Notes under the pieces: generated by a model
Databases searched by the model: none
The model's input: only the letters and a program-made list of their open reading frames with translations
What the model was told of the DNA's origin: nothing
Shown here: positions 1-11,952 of the stretch, in pieces
How positions within the stretch are numbered: position 1 is the first letter of the stretch
Layout: each line of letters begins with the position of its first letter
Made by a program: the position numbers and the translations under genes
DNA from: Nemopilema nomurai
Taxonomy: Eukaryota; Cnidaria; Scyphozoa; Rhizostomeae; Rhizostomatidae
NCBI GenBank assembly: GCA_003864495.1
Contig: ML133493.1
Location: 2,611,820-2,675,819 of the forward strand
Length of the DNA: 64,000 nucleotides
Reading direction: 5' to 3'

Positions 1-2520
1 ACGTTATTAATCAATGAGAGTGAAGAAAAAATTAATATGTAGAAAAAGGGACCTATTTAGAATGGAAAGTTGTAAAGCAATCTTTTGTTTTTGTTCAAAC
101 AAAGGGAGACTTTGCAATTGATGCAAGAAATTCTTGAATATCCATTTGGACAAAATCTGCATCTCTGTTTTGCAGAGAGCCAGGGCGAGCAAGAGAGAGA
201 TGACGCATTGCCTGCTGTTTTCTGTAGCTCTGAATCTGACTCATTAGAGCTTTACAATGTTAATATTTACAATATCTATACAATACTGAACTATATTTAT
301 ACCACTATTCTAAAAATAAATTTGCTGACAAATGTTATGTGAGGCCGATGAAATGGGTGTAAATTGAGGAGCGAAAGGAGGTGTGTCAGCATGACGTGAT
401 GTGGCAATGCAAAGTAAACAAACGAGTCACTACAATGGAAGCTAATTGAAATGATAATATAAACGTCGCAACAGATGCTGACAGACCAATACATATCCAT
501 TAAAAGGCGTGATATTGTAACACGCAACTGAGATATCACGAAATATAACAAACACAGAAGCCAATCTTTGCAATATAACAAAAACACCATTTGAGATGTA
601 CGAATAGTGGCTATGGAAAGGGATGCTTTTTTACCTTTTTATGATAGAAGTTGATGTATAAAGTATGATAGATAGATGATGATTATGACTTTTGGTGTTT
701 GCGAAGGCATCAGTTCCGTAGGCCTGTTGTGAAGAATTGCTTGCATGTGTGGAGGAGCATAAACGTCAGTGTTTGGTATAAACCATTGTAACCTGGTTAT
801 TTAAATGGATATTTATGCTTTGTTGATATATTCTTCAACTGAACTGCTTACCCATGTTTTTATGTACCACCTGAGTATAATTTTTCTAATTCTTTTTCTG
901 TGCGAACTTTGCACAACTACATGCTTTATGAGGTTAGAAGTGATTGACACTCGACTGAAGATGGAAGGCACACTCCGGTATGATAAGCTGGTTTAGTTTA
1001 TTCTACGAACGACGCAAGAGATCTAGCAGTTTGTACACGAGCGCAGTTTTAGTTGAGCTACTTTTTACTCTTTCAATAGCCTCTTGTTTCCCTTGCGAGG
1101 GGCAAATCACTTCAAAAAAGTCTCGTACACCTTTTGTTGCTACATCAAAGTATCCTTGGAAATCTTATTGTTTTCGTGGAAATCTCGTACGCTATTGGCA
1201 AGAGTGAATGCATCTTGTTTAACGATTCTTACATGGCAACATTGGTATCTTATCATAAGGTCATGTCTTTTGCCACTTGCATATTATGCTCTAAAAATAC
1301 GGCAACTGATTACCTTACCACATCCCCTCACCTCCCCCCCCCCCTTCCTCCCCGAAAAAAACCAGGTTGCGTTGGAAATTTCGCCACCCACATAGGGTTA
1401 AAAATATAATGCAAGTCCAAATGCAAGCTCAATTATCAGGTGTGCGGAAATGCCCCCCAACCTCGTTTTGTTTCCTTTGTCTATTTTTGATGTATCTTTT
1501 GTTTACTGCTGGGTTTTTGTTTTGTTGTTGGAACATGGAAGTAGGTGTCAACACCTAGAGAGAAGGAGAGTATTTATTATATATATGAACCAGGGGGCAT
1601 TGGGAGGACGTGTAGTCAACCAAAAAGTGCCCTTTTTGTCCAAAACTCCCATTCGTCCAATGCTTTTCTTAAAAGGTGAGAAATGAGTTTTGTAGAATGC
1701 ATAAATAACTCCCTTTCGGGTGAAGCGTTGCCGTTAGGAAGAACCCAGATTCGAAAGTTAACTTCTGTTGTTTATACTTTCAAGATCCAATCATTAGATC
1801 CTAACTTGGATGGCATTTGATCTCTACCTTCCAAAAAAATTCAGCGAGGCCAAGGTTAATTGCTTTTGTGATCCTGTCGACATCACGCATGGAGCTGGCG
1901 AGGTATTCTCCAGGGGCACCAAGCATCACATGGAAATTTTATTGAGTACCACGCCCTTTTAAGATTTGCCACACCCTGCCAGCCCCTTTTATTTGCATTT
2001 GAAGCTTTTAAAATATTAACTAAGACAAAAGTTGTGATGGATATGGCTTTGAGAAACTTATAATTTAATACTGCGATCATGATAACTGAATGAATTTTCA
2101 AAAGGTAATTACAGTATAACAATAAAGTTATTTAATGTTCCGAATGGTTGTTCATTTATCACGGACACACTCTTCAAGGTATAACAAAAAGCAGGAAATG
2201 GAGTAATTTTTCAGATTGCTTACGGTTTTATTTTCCACTGATTACAAAAGTCATGGAAGGTTTCCAATAAAACATCGCTCTCAAAGACAAGGTGTATGGT
2301 GTTTCAGAAAAGGCAACAAACCTGAAAATTAGGTTTTTCTGATTGCAAACATTAACGTGAAATTGCATCCAATACTTTCAAGTATAATAATGACCACAAA
2401 CATACGCTCTTTTATTTTGCTTACAGATTCTCTATGTAGAAGAAGCAGCAGTTCTATGCCAAATTGTTTGGAGATATTAAACAGCACCTTCATGTCATTC
2501 CGTACCCAAACTGGTTACGA
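1..2520. other. Intergenic DNA, no gene recognised
   Basis: AT-rich sequence with only short open frames, none resembling a known family or flanked by paired splice sites in matching phase. A C-run of about a dozen bases lies near 1336-1347 inside a pyrimidine-rich stretch (about 1318-1352). Confidence 0.6.
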
Positions 2521-2801
2521 TAGGCCTCGCGTTTACACGGGTGGATACGGATCCGCAAAGGCACGACAGTGAAACGAGACCACCAAATTGAAAATTAACA
2601 ATCACCTTGTCGATGCGCATGCTTAAAAAGAGAGATTCGCTTTTGGTCCGTTCCCGTGTAAACGCTTTATAGTTTAGGATCCGATCTCGTGTAAACGCTG
2701 GTGCATCGTACCCATATCGTACCTAAAAGATCCGGATCTTTTGGATCCGTTCCTTTTACTCTCGTGTAAACGGGGCCTTACTCTCGTGTAAACGGGGCCT
2801 A
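2521..2801. mobile_element. Short inverted-repeat element (MITE-like), non-autonomous
   Basis: The left edge reads TAGGCCTCGCGTTTACACG. The right edge, read on the minus strand, gives TAGGCCCCGTTTACACGAG, so the 281-base element is bounded by imperfect inverted repeats of about 18 bases. The right terminus is present twice in tandem (about 2759-2779 and 2779-2801). Two more inward copies of the CGTGTAAACGC motif lie near 2653-2664 and 2688-2700. There is no coding capacity. TA at both edges may be a target-site duplication. The family is not identified; length and termini fit a cut-and-paste MITE. Confidence 0.6.
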
Positions 2802-3107
2802 ACTGCCCAATAGTTTACAGAATTATAATAAAGCTTGAAAGATTTATGTTCGACTTGCGAAGTTCTTTCATATTATGCCTGGTTTGTGGTATTTGTAATG
2901 AAGTGATAGTAGTTTTATGACCAAAAGCAAGTAAACCAAACATGATATTTTGTTGTACTTAAATAAGGTTTTTCTCTCGTTTGGTTGTGTTCTTAAGTGA
3001 GAGCTAATTATGAGGCAAGTGGAAACGTGAGTTGGTGAAAGTCGATAGCTGAATTCGCGAAAGTCCGATGTTGGTTATCAGGAAAATTCCATGTCTTATT
3101 GAATAGG

Positions 3108-3202
3108 GGTTTCGAACCATGCGAAAGGAGAAACCCAGACGTGTGAACCCAGACAACTTCGTTGTCCTCAATCGTAGCTAGGGATCTCTCGCCACTGCAC
3201 CT
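3108..3202 (-). repeat. Possible tRNA-derived SINE fragment
   Basis: On the minus strand an A-box-like AGGTGCAGTGG (3202-3192) is followed about 75 bases later by a perfect B box GGTTCGAAACC (3118-3108), the two internal promoter elements of RNA polymerase III genes. The A box has two mismatches to consensus, the spacing is longer than in most tRNAs, and no clean cloverleaf was found. A degenerate SINE head is likelier than a tRNA gene. Confidence 0.22.
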
Positions 3203-3626
3203 TATTCTGAACAACGTTATTCCTCACAAGTCTAAACTTTTAGAAGTGCACAGAAGAAGCAACGAAGCCAGTTATGGGGATAAGAGTGAAGGAAGAACAC
3301 CCTAGCTAGAGCAATCAAATGGCTAGATTTTAAATTGACAAAGCAACAGCTATCGAATTTCCTTAAACGAGCTCGCAACTGGGTGACACTTGTGAAACAT
3401 TGTAGACAATTTGAGTAAAGACGAGATCAAGAAAGTGAACGCAAAATCTCATTGCATCAAGTTTTATGAGTGAGAGATATTGAGGATTGTTTGAGAGAAC
3501 ATAACTGCTCTTGGAATGAGTTGAGTGCGAGACTATATACAAAGGGCTAATGGGTAGGTCCAACAGCCTTCAGGCTACAAGAGAGTTACATTCATAATAG
3601 ACATGATATATTGTCCACATAGCATG

Positions 3627-3632
3627 TTTATT
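3627..3632 (-). terminator. Candidate polyadenylation signal of USP38
   Basis: AATAAA on the minus strand, about 560 bases past the USP38 stop codon. No canonical signal was seen closer to the stop. Position is the only support. Confidence 0.3.
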
Positions 3633-4189
3633 AGATGCCATTCTTGCAGTAGTCTCCGTAGCCTGTGCTACAGTCCCTCAATCTGAAAATAGAGGGTATT
3701 CCTTCTCTTTTCAGGCTGTGGTCCTGTAGCATAGGCCGTATTCTCTTACGTTTCTTCATACAGCCCCATGACATTGGACTGATGTCTTTGGTACGCAATG
3801 TTCCTTCGTGAAAATTACCTTTCTCACTTTTAAGCATAAAAATGACCAGCCATCATTATAAACATAATGTGCATCTATGGTAGTGTTCAACAAAAACTTC
3901 CCATCACCGTTCTAGTTATCAATACCCTTCGGAATCAAGGTGTTAACACGGTAGAGAAACCTATTGAAAAAGGCAGGACTTTGAAACGCTGAATTTCAGA
4001 TGACGAAGTGGCCCATGTATCGGTTGAAAGGCCTAACAGGAAGTAAACGCGAGCTATGAACATAAATGCATATCGAAGGCCATTATACTACAAATAATCC
4101 AGCACTACTGACAATCATAAATTAATAACAAATGTATCTATAAAATTTTCATTAGGCAAACATTGGAAATACAATTCACTTTACATGCA

Positions 4190-7100
4190 TCAATAAATGA
4201 AACGGCTTGCGCCTAAATCAAGTCCCCCAAAACCACCTCCGCAGTTTCCAGGGGATCCTCCGTTGCTTTGATCGTCGTCATCTTCGTTCCACTTTCGAGA
4301 TTTCGGTTGCCAACTTGTTTCATTCGAAGGTCTCTTTGTGTTTCTATAGCTCTGCAAGAAATACTTGATGATTCAATCTGATATGCGGCAACCGAAAAAT
4401 AATCATATTCCAAGTAGCTGGTTAACCGAAGATAATTGGAATAAAAAGCGTAGTTCCAAAGTTGTAGTTTGGTGGGTCAAAGGAGGTTATTTGACAGTAA
4501 CAAAATATAGCAGGCTGCTTAAAACGAACTTTAAAGTAAGAAAGAAAAGCAGGCTACTTGATTAACGTTTGCAAGGCGACTTCAGCCTTCAATGTATCTC
4601 CTGTGTCTTTAGTGTAACGAGAATTGAGCCTTGTTATGTGCGATTCGTTCACTAATAAAACCATCCATCGACTATCGTGTCATTTCCAAACCCAGCGAGT
4701 CTTATTTTACGTGCAGAGAACACGGAGCCAGAGAGAGAGACAGTGTGTTGCTTGATTGTAACTGAACTCTGAACTGAACTGAACTGAACTCTGAACTGGG
4801 GTTATCGTAACTAAAGAATTGAATCTATTTACACACAAATATAGTAAAGGGATCGTTCTAAATATAATCGAATGACGCCAGGAAAACAAAGCATAGGTAG
4901 GGAGAGGCAAGGTGACGACGGATGATCAATGGAGAGGAAATGGCATGTGAGCAGAGCAGTGTTTTTATGCTGATGATCTCCATGGTGATTAATGATGTTG
5001 ATGTCGTAATTGCCGTATTTTACAAAGAACTAGACTCTGTCTACAGCTAGCTGGGATCCTGACATATATAACATCATAGCCGAAAACAAAAGCAACACAA
5101 ACCTTGAAATATTCTTTATTGTCTGATTCAACGAGAGAAAGCAGTCCAGGCTCAATCACCTCCTTGTCCGCCATGACATCATCATCAGAGACTTCTTCGT
5201 ATATAAACACATAGGGAGTGTCACGTGGATGATCATTTTGGATCTTCTCCATTTCCGATGCCTTAACATTAGAGACTAAACTGTCGTTAAAAAGGTACCA
5301 TTCATATTCAACCGATTCTGTGTTTCTAGACGTGCTCCTGTGCTCTGTCGCGTTTGTGGTCGCGCTTGTGTCTGCGTTGGCCTCTATGCTCGAACTTCTC
5401 AAGGTTTCTCTTAGGGTATTCATGTTATTCGACGACTCGTCATCGCTACTAGCTACTGCTACGTTGGCGCTTACCAAATGGTTTACAACCTTGTCGTTTG
5501 CAAGCCCTCCTTGAGGTGTGGTAGACAACGGTGTCATCTGGCTGGCGTCTCCTTGGTAACGCGATTTGCTCCTGCAATAGGAGTAATAGTGTCCACTGTC
5601 AGAAGACACGCCCGCGTGGACAACAACAGCCACCAGGGAATAACGTTTGCTTTTATCCTCGTTCACCTTCATGACGGGCTTCGACGCATAGCCCAAATCT
5701 GGATTCAACGCAGTGCGATTGGCAGGCTGTCCAATGTCAGTTAGATCTTCTTCGTCCACGTCCATTTGTTCGTTTGTAGTCTCCCGGCATGCGTCCTCCT
5801 TCGAAGGGGCCAGAACTGGGACAGTGATTTCATTAGGAAACCTGACGTTTTGCATAATCTTGCCACGTCGGTGGGTCTTTATATCATATGTGAATCGCTT
5901 CAATGTGAGTACAAGGAACTTCGGACATGTAGTGATAAGATGCCTTCGCTCTGCATCTTGCAGTCCGGAACAATTGTCACAGCGATACTGATTTTGCCCG
6001 TGAAGGCTCTCGGTCGAAAGATACGAGTCGAAGAGCTCTTGTAAGCTGAACGATCGACCTCTCCGCTGCACACTACTGGCACTTACGTTGTTTCCCGTGA
6101 CGGGGGTACTGCTAGCAGCCACTTGCGTTTGACTGATGGAGTGCAGGGTGCTCGATTCCAAGGCCTCCTTCGCATCGCTGGTAGTTAAGCCTTCGCTTCC
6201 TTTGACACGACTGTTCAATCTTCCACTAGAAATATCGCCCCCTAGAATGGTTAGACAGAATTATCACTGGCTTCTCTTAAAGCAGCATCTAAGATAAAGT
6301 TGAGAGATTAGCAAACTAAGAATCCTGTATCGCTTTTCTCTACTCGCAAACTCTCAGATCTTTGGAAAGAACGTTTTTAAGATAGAGTGGTACAGATAGG
6401 CTCAAGGACCAAGCCTGGACAAGGACCAAGTACATTATTACTTCGACATGAATCACAGTACACTCATGTCTGTGGTATGACATTTTTACTATTTCTGATC
6501 TCATGATGTGAAAACAAAATGCTCACTTGCATTGATTCATGGTTATTCGTGACGTAGATTACTACATCTGGCAATTTCATGTTGAACAAGAAGGTAATGG
6601 GAAGAATCTTTCTCTTGCTTAATCTATATTTCTATAGCTTATTACTATAGCTTACCATATTACCTTATTACTATAGCTTACCATATTACCTTATTACTAC
6701 ATTACTACATTACCATATTACCATATTATCACATGACTATAGCTTACCTTTGAGTGAATATGTTCTCTTCTCTTCCTCGATGTTGTCAGAAAATGCTAGG
6801 GGAATGTCATTAAATGCTTCAAACCGCGAGGATACAACATTACAGTTCTGGCACTTCACGTCCACCCGGCATTCCCCTGTGAACATGCCATGTATAGTCG
6901 ATTCTGCAGACTGGCTGTTCCGCGCTTTTTCCTCCTGTTCTATTCGCTCAATAAGGTACTTCAGGAATTCCGAGCAATCTTGTTGCGCACCTACACGAAA
7001 CCATGATGGCCTGGATATTTTGTAGAAGTCATTTGGACTTATTGCCGAGCGCTACCCAAAAGAGAAAAAACAGGCATTAGTCTTCTGTAACGTTGACTGT

Positions 7101-10100
7101 TAGGTAAGAAGTAGCTACTGCAAGGGGCGTTACTTGCAAGCAAATGAGTTGGGTATTTCCGGCCTAATCCATTCATATGCTAAAATACAAGAGTGAAAAA
7201 GAGGCATCTTGGGACAGTGGTACACATACAGAATATCTCGGCAGACTCTGTCATGTGTGCAGATATAATTTGATCCCCTTTGTCACAAAAAAATTCACTA
7301 AAAGCTGACTATGAATCAGCCTGAATTTTACTGCAAAAACCTTGAACTGGGCCAATTAACAGCAGGAGCAATAAACAAAGACATTGACTATGGTAATATT
7401 CAAGGGTATGTGTAGGTAAACTAAACTCGGCAAGGATTTCCAAATGCTGTGAAAGGATAACAATGTAACAATATTTTAAGAGCATGTTTACATGAGAATT
7501 GTATTATTCAAAGGGTCAATTTTGATGTTTTAGTTATTGATCAGGTATGAAACAGGCAACTTGGGATATGTATTTCAAAATATTATTGAAACAAACAACT
7601 ATATAAAATTAAACTTACCTCTGAAAACATTAGCAAAGCAAAAAGCTTTGACAGGTTGTATGTCAATGGTGCATTGGTTTCAGACAAAGGGATTGACAAA
7701 AGCCTTGAGCGAAAACTACAAAAAGACATTGTTATGAGATTTGGTGACAAGTTCAACAAACTACAGTTTCTAATAGCCATTCCACATAATCGAAAATATT
7801 TCCATATTTTTTAAATAGCAGATAATAAACACATTCTTAAAAGATAATCATGTTTGAACCAATAAGAAGAAAGCTTCAATATCAATAGGTAGCTATGATC
7901 TACTTGGTAGCTTTACCAACCTATCACAAGGCATTGAGTGCTTTAAAAAAGATTGCTGTAATTCATTATTGCAAGGGTGACAATTTTGTTAAACAAATAG
8001 CTCTAGAACTTACCTTCTTAACATGAACAAAGCTTGGATGACACTGTTCATGAAGCAGGTGTTTCCAAGGTTGGTTAGGCCAGTTTTGCCCCTTACTTGC
8101 TTTCTAGGCACTTCAGAAATATTCTGATTTACAACAGCACTGTGCACCACAATTGAACTTTTCAAAATCCATCTTTTCTTGTCAGCCTCAGTAGGTTCTG
8201 GATACTTCTACAAAAGACAATTAATATTCTCCAGATTGCAACATCACACATACTGATGACAAGTTTGGATCGTTGAGCAAAAGAGGCCTAATTCATCTAG
8301 AAATTTTGGGTTTGACCCAGTAGACATTAATGCACACTTGTGAAAATGAATGTCTTATGAACAGAAATATTCTCATAATCAAATAATAGAAGAATGGATT
8401 TGAAAATCATACAAATTTTGAGAAAATGTTTGCCTTGACAATGGCAAACACACAAAATTTCTTTAAAAGGTAAAAAGTAATCTGGCTTATGGGCAGCCTA
8501 ACTTTCCTCTCCAAAACCTCAGCCCTGCATCTTAGATAAATCTCCCTTTATTCCGAAATCAAATGAAAGGAAATATTGAAAAAAGCAGTACCTTCAAGAT
8601 TGAGAGGATATTTGCATATATGTTTTGGCTTTTTGGAAACATGTAAATCAAGGTGTATATCAGTTCTGCTAATGTCTCCAGACTTGTTTGACTTTTGGGA
8701 TCTTCCTTGTCCTTTTCAATCATGGTAAACAGAGCTGGTATCCTTGGTACAACCTGACAGAAATAAGATTGGCAAAAAATAAAACACAACTTCACAAACT
8801 GTAAGTAAGGAAAAAGCTAATAATTATGGCTGCAAAAATTTACATTTCCAAGCCCCCTCCCTAACAAAAATTATCTGTTGCCAAAATTACAGGCTGTTGG
8901 TAGTCAGAGGGATGGAGTTGGCCATTTTGAATGTTTGATTTCAAATGACAACATGGCCCAAGAAGACATTATGGAGTTAATAATTGATGAAGATGATGAT
9001 GAGAATATTATTAATGTAGAAACCTGATTTGCTGTTTCTTTGTTTTGCAAATACAAAAATTAATCACTGAGAATGGTTATTATAGCAGAATATTAATTAA
9101 GCCCCCCTCTCAATTTAGCCCCCCTCTCAATTTAGCCCCCCTCTCTTATAAGCCCTTGAAGTGCTGAGCAGCAATAAGCCCTCTAGGGGCTTAAAAGAGA
9201 ATTTATGGTAATTATATAATTTTACTAAAAAAGTCATAATTAACATTTTATTTCAATCAAAGAAAATTCACTTTTAAAGCATGTTGTAATGATGTATCCA
9301 TTTCCAAAGTATAATAGTCTGAATACTATGCAAAATAGTTTTTCTGGTTTTACATATAGAAATGAATAAAATCACATGCAAGAAACAGCATTTCATTTCA
9401 GGATAGAACTTTTGAAATTACTGATCCAACATTGAGAAAAAAGATGATTTTGGAAAGATTATGTCTTTCAACTTCGTGATGAATTTGATTTATTGCATTT
9501 GCCCTATTTGTAGCATTTTCTTCCAAACAATAAGTAGTACCAACCAATATTGTGGAACTTTGAAAATGTTTCAAAAAACCAATGAGTGTTTAGTCTTTAC
9601 ACCATTTGATAGTGTTACAAGATACCATTACCTTGTGTTTGTTTAGAATTCATTAGATTGGCATTTAAAAGCCACAATAAAAAGCATTTGCTGTATGAAA
9701 AGTAATCATGTCATGATGTTTCTCTTCCTTTTACACTTGATAAAGTTACAATGATACTGGCATAAGAAATTGTAAGGGCAATTTACCTTTTGAAACACCT
9801 CAACACTGTGCTGATAAATCAACATCATGTAGGAGAACACTGAAAGAGCAGCTTCTCTAGACTCTTTTGAAAACATGTGATTGAATACCTAAAAGAAGAA
9901 TAAGTAAAATTCAATAAAGAGAAAACAAAACTTCTCATTTCTTTTTTTCTTTTCTAGACAGTGTTTACCAAATAAGTAAAATTCAATAAAGAGAAAACAT
10001 AACTTTTCATTCCTTTTCTTTTCTATACAATGTTTATCAAAGTATTTCATATTTTTTCAAACCAAAATCTATTTTCTTTACATCAATGTGCATTAACTTT

Positions 10101-11207
10101 TGATAGAGCCCGGAAAACTCTACATTACATTAGTAATATCAGCATACAAAGTCATTCCAACAAACCCATATTTAACAAGCCAATTTTATTCAACAATATT
10201 TGAGTAATACCTTCAAAAGCAAAAAAATCACTTACCACAACTGCCTTTTTTTCAATCACTTTTGCAACAAGCTGACACTTCTTTCCACCATCAAGGAGTT
10301 TCTGGCAAACTGTGATAATCCATAGATCTAGATTTTGACTGCTGGGCCAAGCAAGCCAGTCAATAAGCTTACATAATGCTAATTCAACATGCCTCTCTGT
10401 GATATTTGCATCACTACAAATCGTGTCAGCAATGTTCTCTGCATATTCCTGTGGAATGGCAGCCAGGAGTGGAGCCAGTGTAATGCTTGTTGGCTTCTCT
10501 TCATTCGTCAATACATTGAAAATTTCACCAAGTGCAAAGTATACAAGTCTCTTGTCAACTGCCAGAATCTTTGAGAAGAAGCTACTTATCACGTTAACAT
10601 TGCTAACCCTTTGAGTTATCTCTGCCACGGGTGATTTGACAGAACTAATGTCAACTTTCAGTGTGAACGATCTTAGCAAATTAATAGTCTTTGAAATTAC
10701 TTTTTTGGGCTCTGTATTTATGGCATCAACATTCCAATTACGAACTGCAACTTCTGAAATAATTGCACACAAATCAACTGAACTCTCTTTTAAAAAGCAA
10801 TGTACTAGTCGATCCAGTATCTTCTTTGATGCAACGCAATTACCCGTAGTTCTTAGGATCGACAAGACATGAGACAAGAGTTCATAAAAACATTTTCTAT
10901 GATGGTCATAATTTTCTTTGCTCAGTGATATAGTGGCTGTGATTTCCTCCAATTTGCCAGCGAAAAAATTCTCGGCTACCCTACTGTGGACCCTGACAAA
11001 TGTGTTTAGGATACGCTTTATCATGACGACATCATGTTTCGAGTCGCCATTGGGAAGCAAGATTGTTCGTGTACAGCTTTCCAAGATACTTTCAACACTG
11101 CCTCCTTCCGTAATGTTAGAAGCAGACTGGACAATTCTTTCAAAAACCGCCAACTTTAGCTCTTCTGGATGGTCTGAATTCAACATTCCTTCGATAATCT
11201 TTTCCAT
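4190..11207 (-). CDS. USP38: Ubiquitin carboxyl-terminal hydrolase 38 (USP38 ortholog), 8 exons
   Basis: Cysteine protease that removes ubiquitin from proteins. Exons in order: 11207-10236, 9888-9787, 8753-8592, 8207-8014, 7715-7619, 7051-6748, 6241-5103, 4351-4190. All borders are GT-AG and all phases agree, giving about 1043 residues against 1042 in human USP38. The ATG at 11207 matches the human N-terminus (MEKIIEG against MDKILEG); upstream in-frame codons offer only TTG. Residues 1-412 are the alpha-helical USP35/38 N-terminal region (for example ALCKLIDWLAWP). The catalytic domain follows: Cys box GLTNLGNTCFMN with Cys about 463, QQDCSEF, zinc-type CxxC pairs (KCQNC, YRCDNC), His box DSGHYYSY with His about 828, and acidic partner in WYLFNDS near 930. 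The insert between the CxxC pairs is Ser-rich. The Gly-rich tail (GNCGGGFGG) is shared with human. The linker before the last exon looks shorter than in human, so one tiny exon may be missed. Confidence 0.96.
6641..6748. repeat. 26-base intronic repeat carrying copies of a splice donor
   Basis: In the USP38 intron after exon 6, a unit of TTATTACTATAGCTTACCA type repeats about twice, and the same CTATAGCTTACC core forms the true exon-6 donor. On the minus strand each copy presents GGTAAGCTATAG, so donor-like sites sit at 6656-6651 and 6682-6677 beside the real one at 6748/6747. The stretch 6683-6735 is a further ATTACC/ATTACT-rich degenerate repeat. Confidence 0.75.
9100..9146. repeat. 17-base tandem repeat, three copies, in USP38 intron 2
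   Basis: The unit AGCCCCCCTCTCAATTT repeats with period 17, the last copy partial. It is followed by GCCCT-rich sequence to about 9192, including a small palindrome around CCCTCTAGGGGC. No coding content. Confidence 0.8.
9899..10042. repeat. 72-base tandem duplication in USP38 intron 1
   Basis: Two adjacent copies start with AATAAGTAAAATTCAATAAA at 9899 and 9971 and end with related GTGTTTACCA and TGTTTATCA motifs. They differ at scattered bases, so the duplication is not very recent. Confidence 0.75.
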
Positions 11208-11952
11208 CCTTGTTCGTAAACCTTGCGGGGCCTCCAGCAACAATAGGCCTAAGTTGGAGTTTCCGTGATTAAAACGTTTCTCAAAGTTCAGTCAAATGCT
11301 AGAGAAAACTTCATTGAACACTTCGGAATCGATTGATCACGGGCAGCTTGTTCTTGTAGATGCTATATATGTTTCTTCAGGAGTACATAGTGGGTGAAAA
11401 GAGTTGATTCCGGCGTCGTTTTCAAAATCGAAAGTTGAGTGTTTCTGAAATTTTTCTGAAAGCTCCTTCGCAGTATACAGAAACTGCGTGCACATTTTAA
11501 ACGATTTACTTTCATCACACTGAACGCTCGAAGGTATCGAAGAAATAAAAACTTGACTGAGGATAGGACCTTTACTCGAATTCACAATGCTTTAATGAAA
11601 AGCAATGGTTTGCATGATAATTCAATGTCCAGCTGAATGCTAAACTGCCATTATTATTTACTTTTCAAATGCTAGTAAGATACAGTTTCGCTGTGAACAA
11701 GAAATGCAAACCTTGGACTACTACCTCTCATTATTTTAGCCTTCAAGGTGCTTTGGAATATCGGAAGCTAACTGAGATTTTCAGCTGAAAAGATTTTGCG
11801 TCCCTTGTCACCAAATCATCACGGTAGAAGGTTATCTGTCTTCCTATTGGTGAAAGCTTTGTGACGTCAGATCAAGTATAAATACATGTTTTTCGTCCTC
11901 TGATAAATGCAAACAATTTTCGAAATTCGACATTGGTAGCTAGGCCCATAAT
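11208..11952. promoter_or_regulatory. Divergent promoter between USP38 and the membrane-protein gene
   Basis: The two start codons are 745 bases apart, head to head. On the plus side three motifs are stacked: inverted CCAAT box ATTGG at 11846-11850, perfect cAMP-response element TGACGTCA at 11862-11869, and TATAAATA at 11877-11884. Transcription would start near 11905, giving a 5' leader of about 45 bases before the ATG. No TATA box is obvious for USP38. Which gene the CRE serves is not shown by the sequence. Confidence 0.65.
11877..11884 (+). promoter_or_regulatory. TATA box of the membrane-protein gene
   Basis: TATAAATA, 69 bases before the ATG at 11953, directly downstream of the CRE and inverted CCAAT box. 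The ATG has A at -3 and G at +4, a good initiation context. Confidence 0.65.

Noticed and set aside
4989..5102. Read-through extension of USP38 exon 7
   Set aside because: A donor AAG/GTTTGT at 5103/5102 and the in-phase Gly-rich last exon matching the human C-terminus show this is intron.
11208..11243. Twelve-residue N-terminal extension of USP38
   Set aside because: It begins at TTG, while the ATG at 11207 has a good context and matches the human USP38 N-terminus.
11337..11585. Minus-strand 82-codon frame between the divergent genes
   Set aside because: It starts at GTG, has no recognisable domain and lies in the shared promoter or USP38 leader region.
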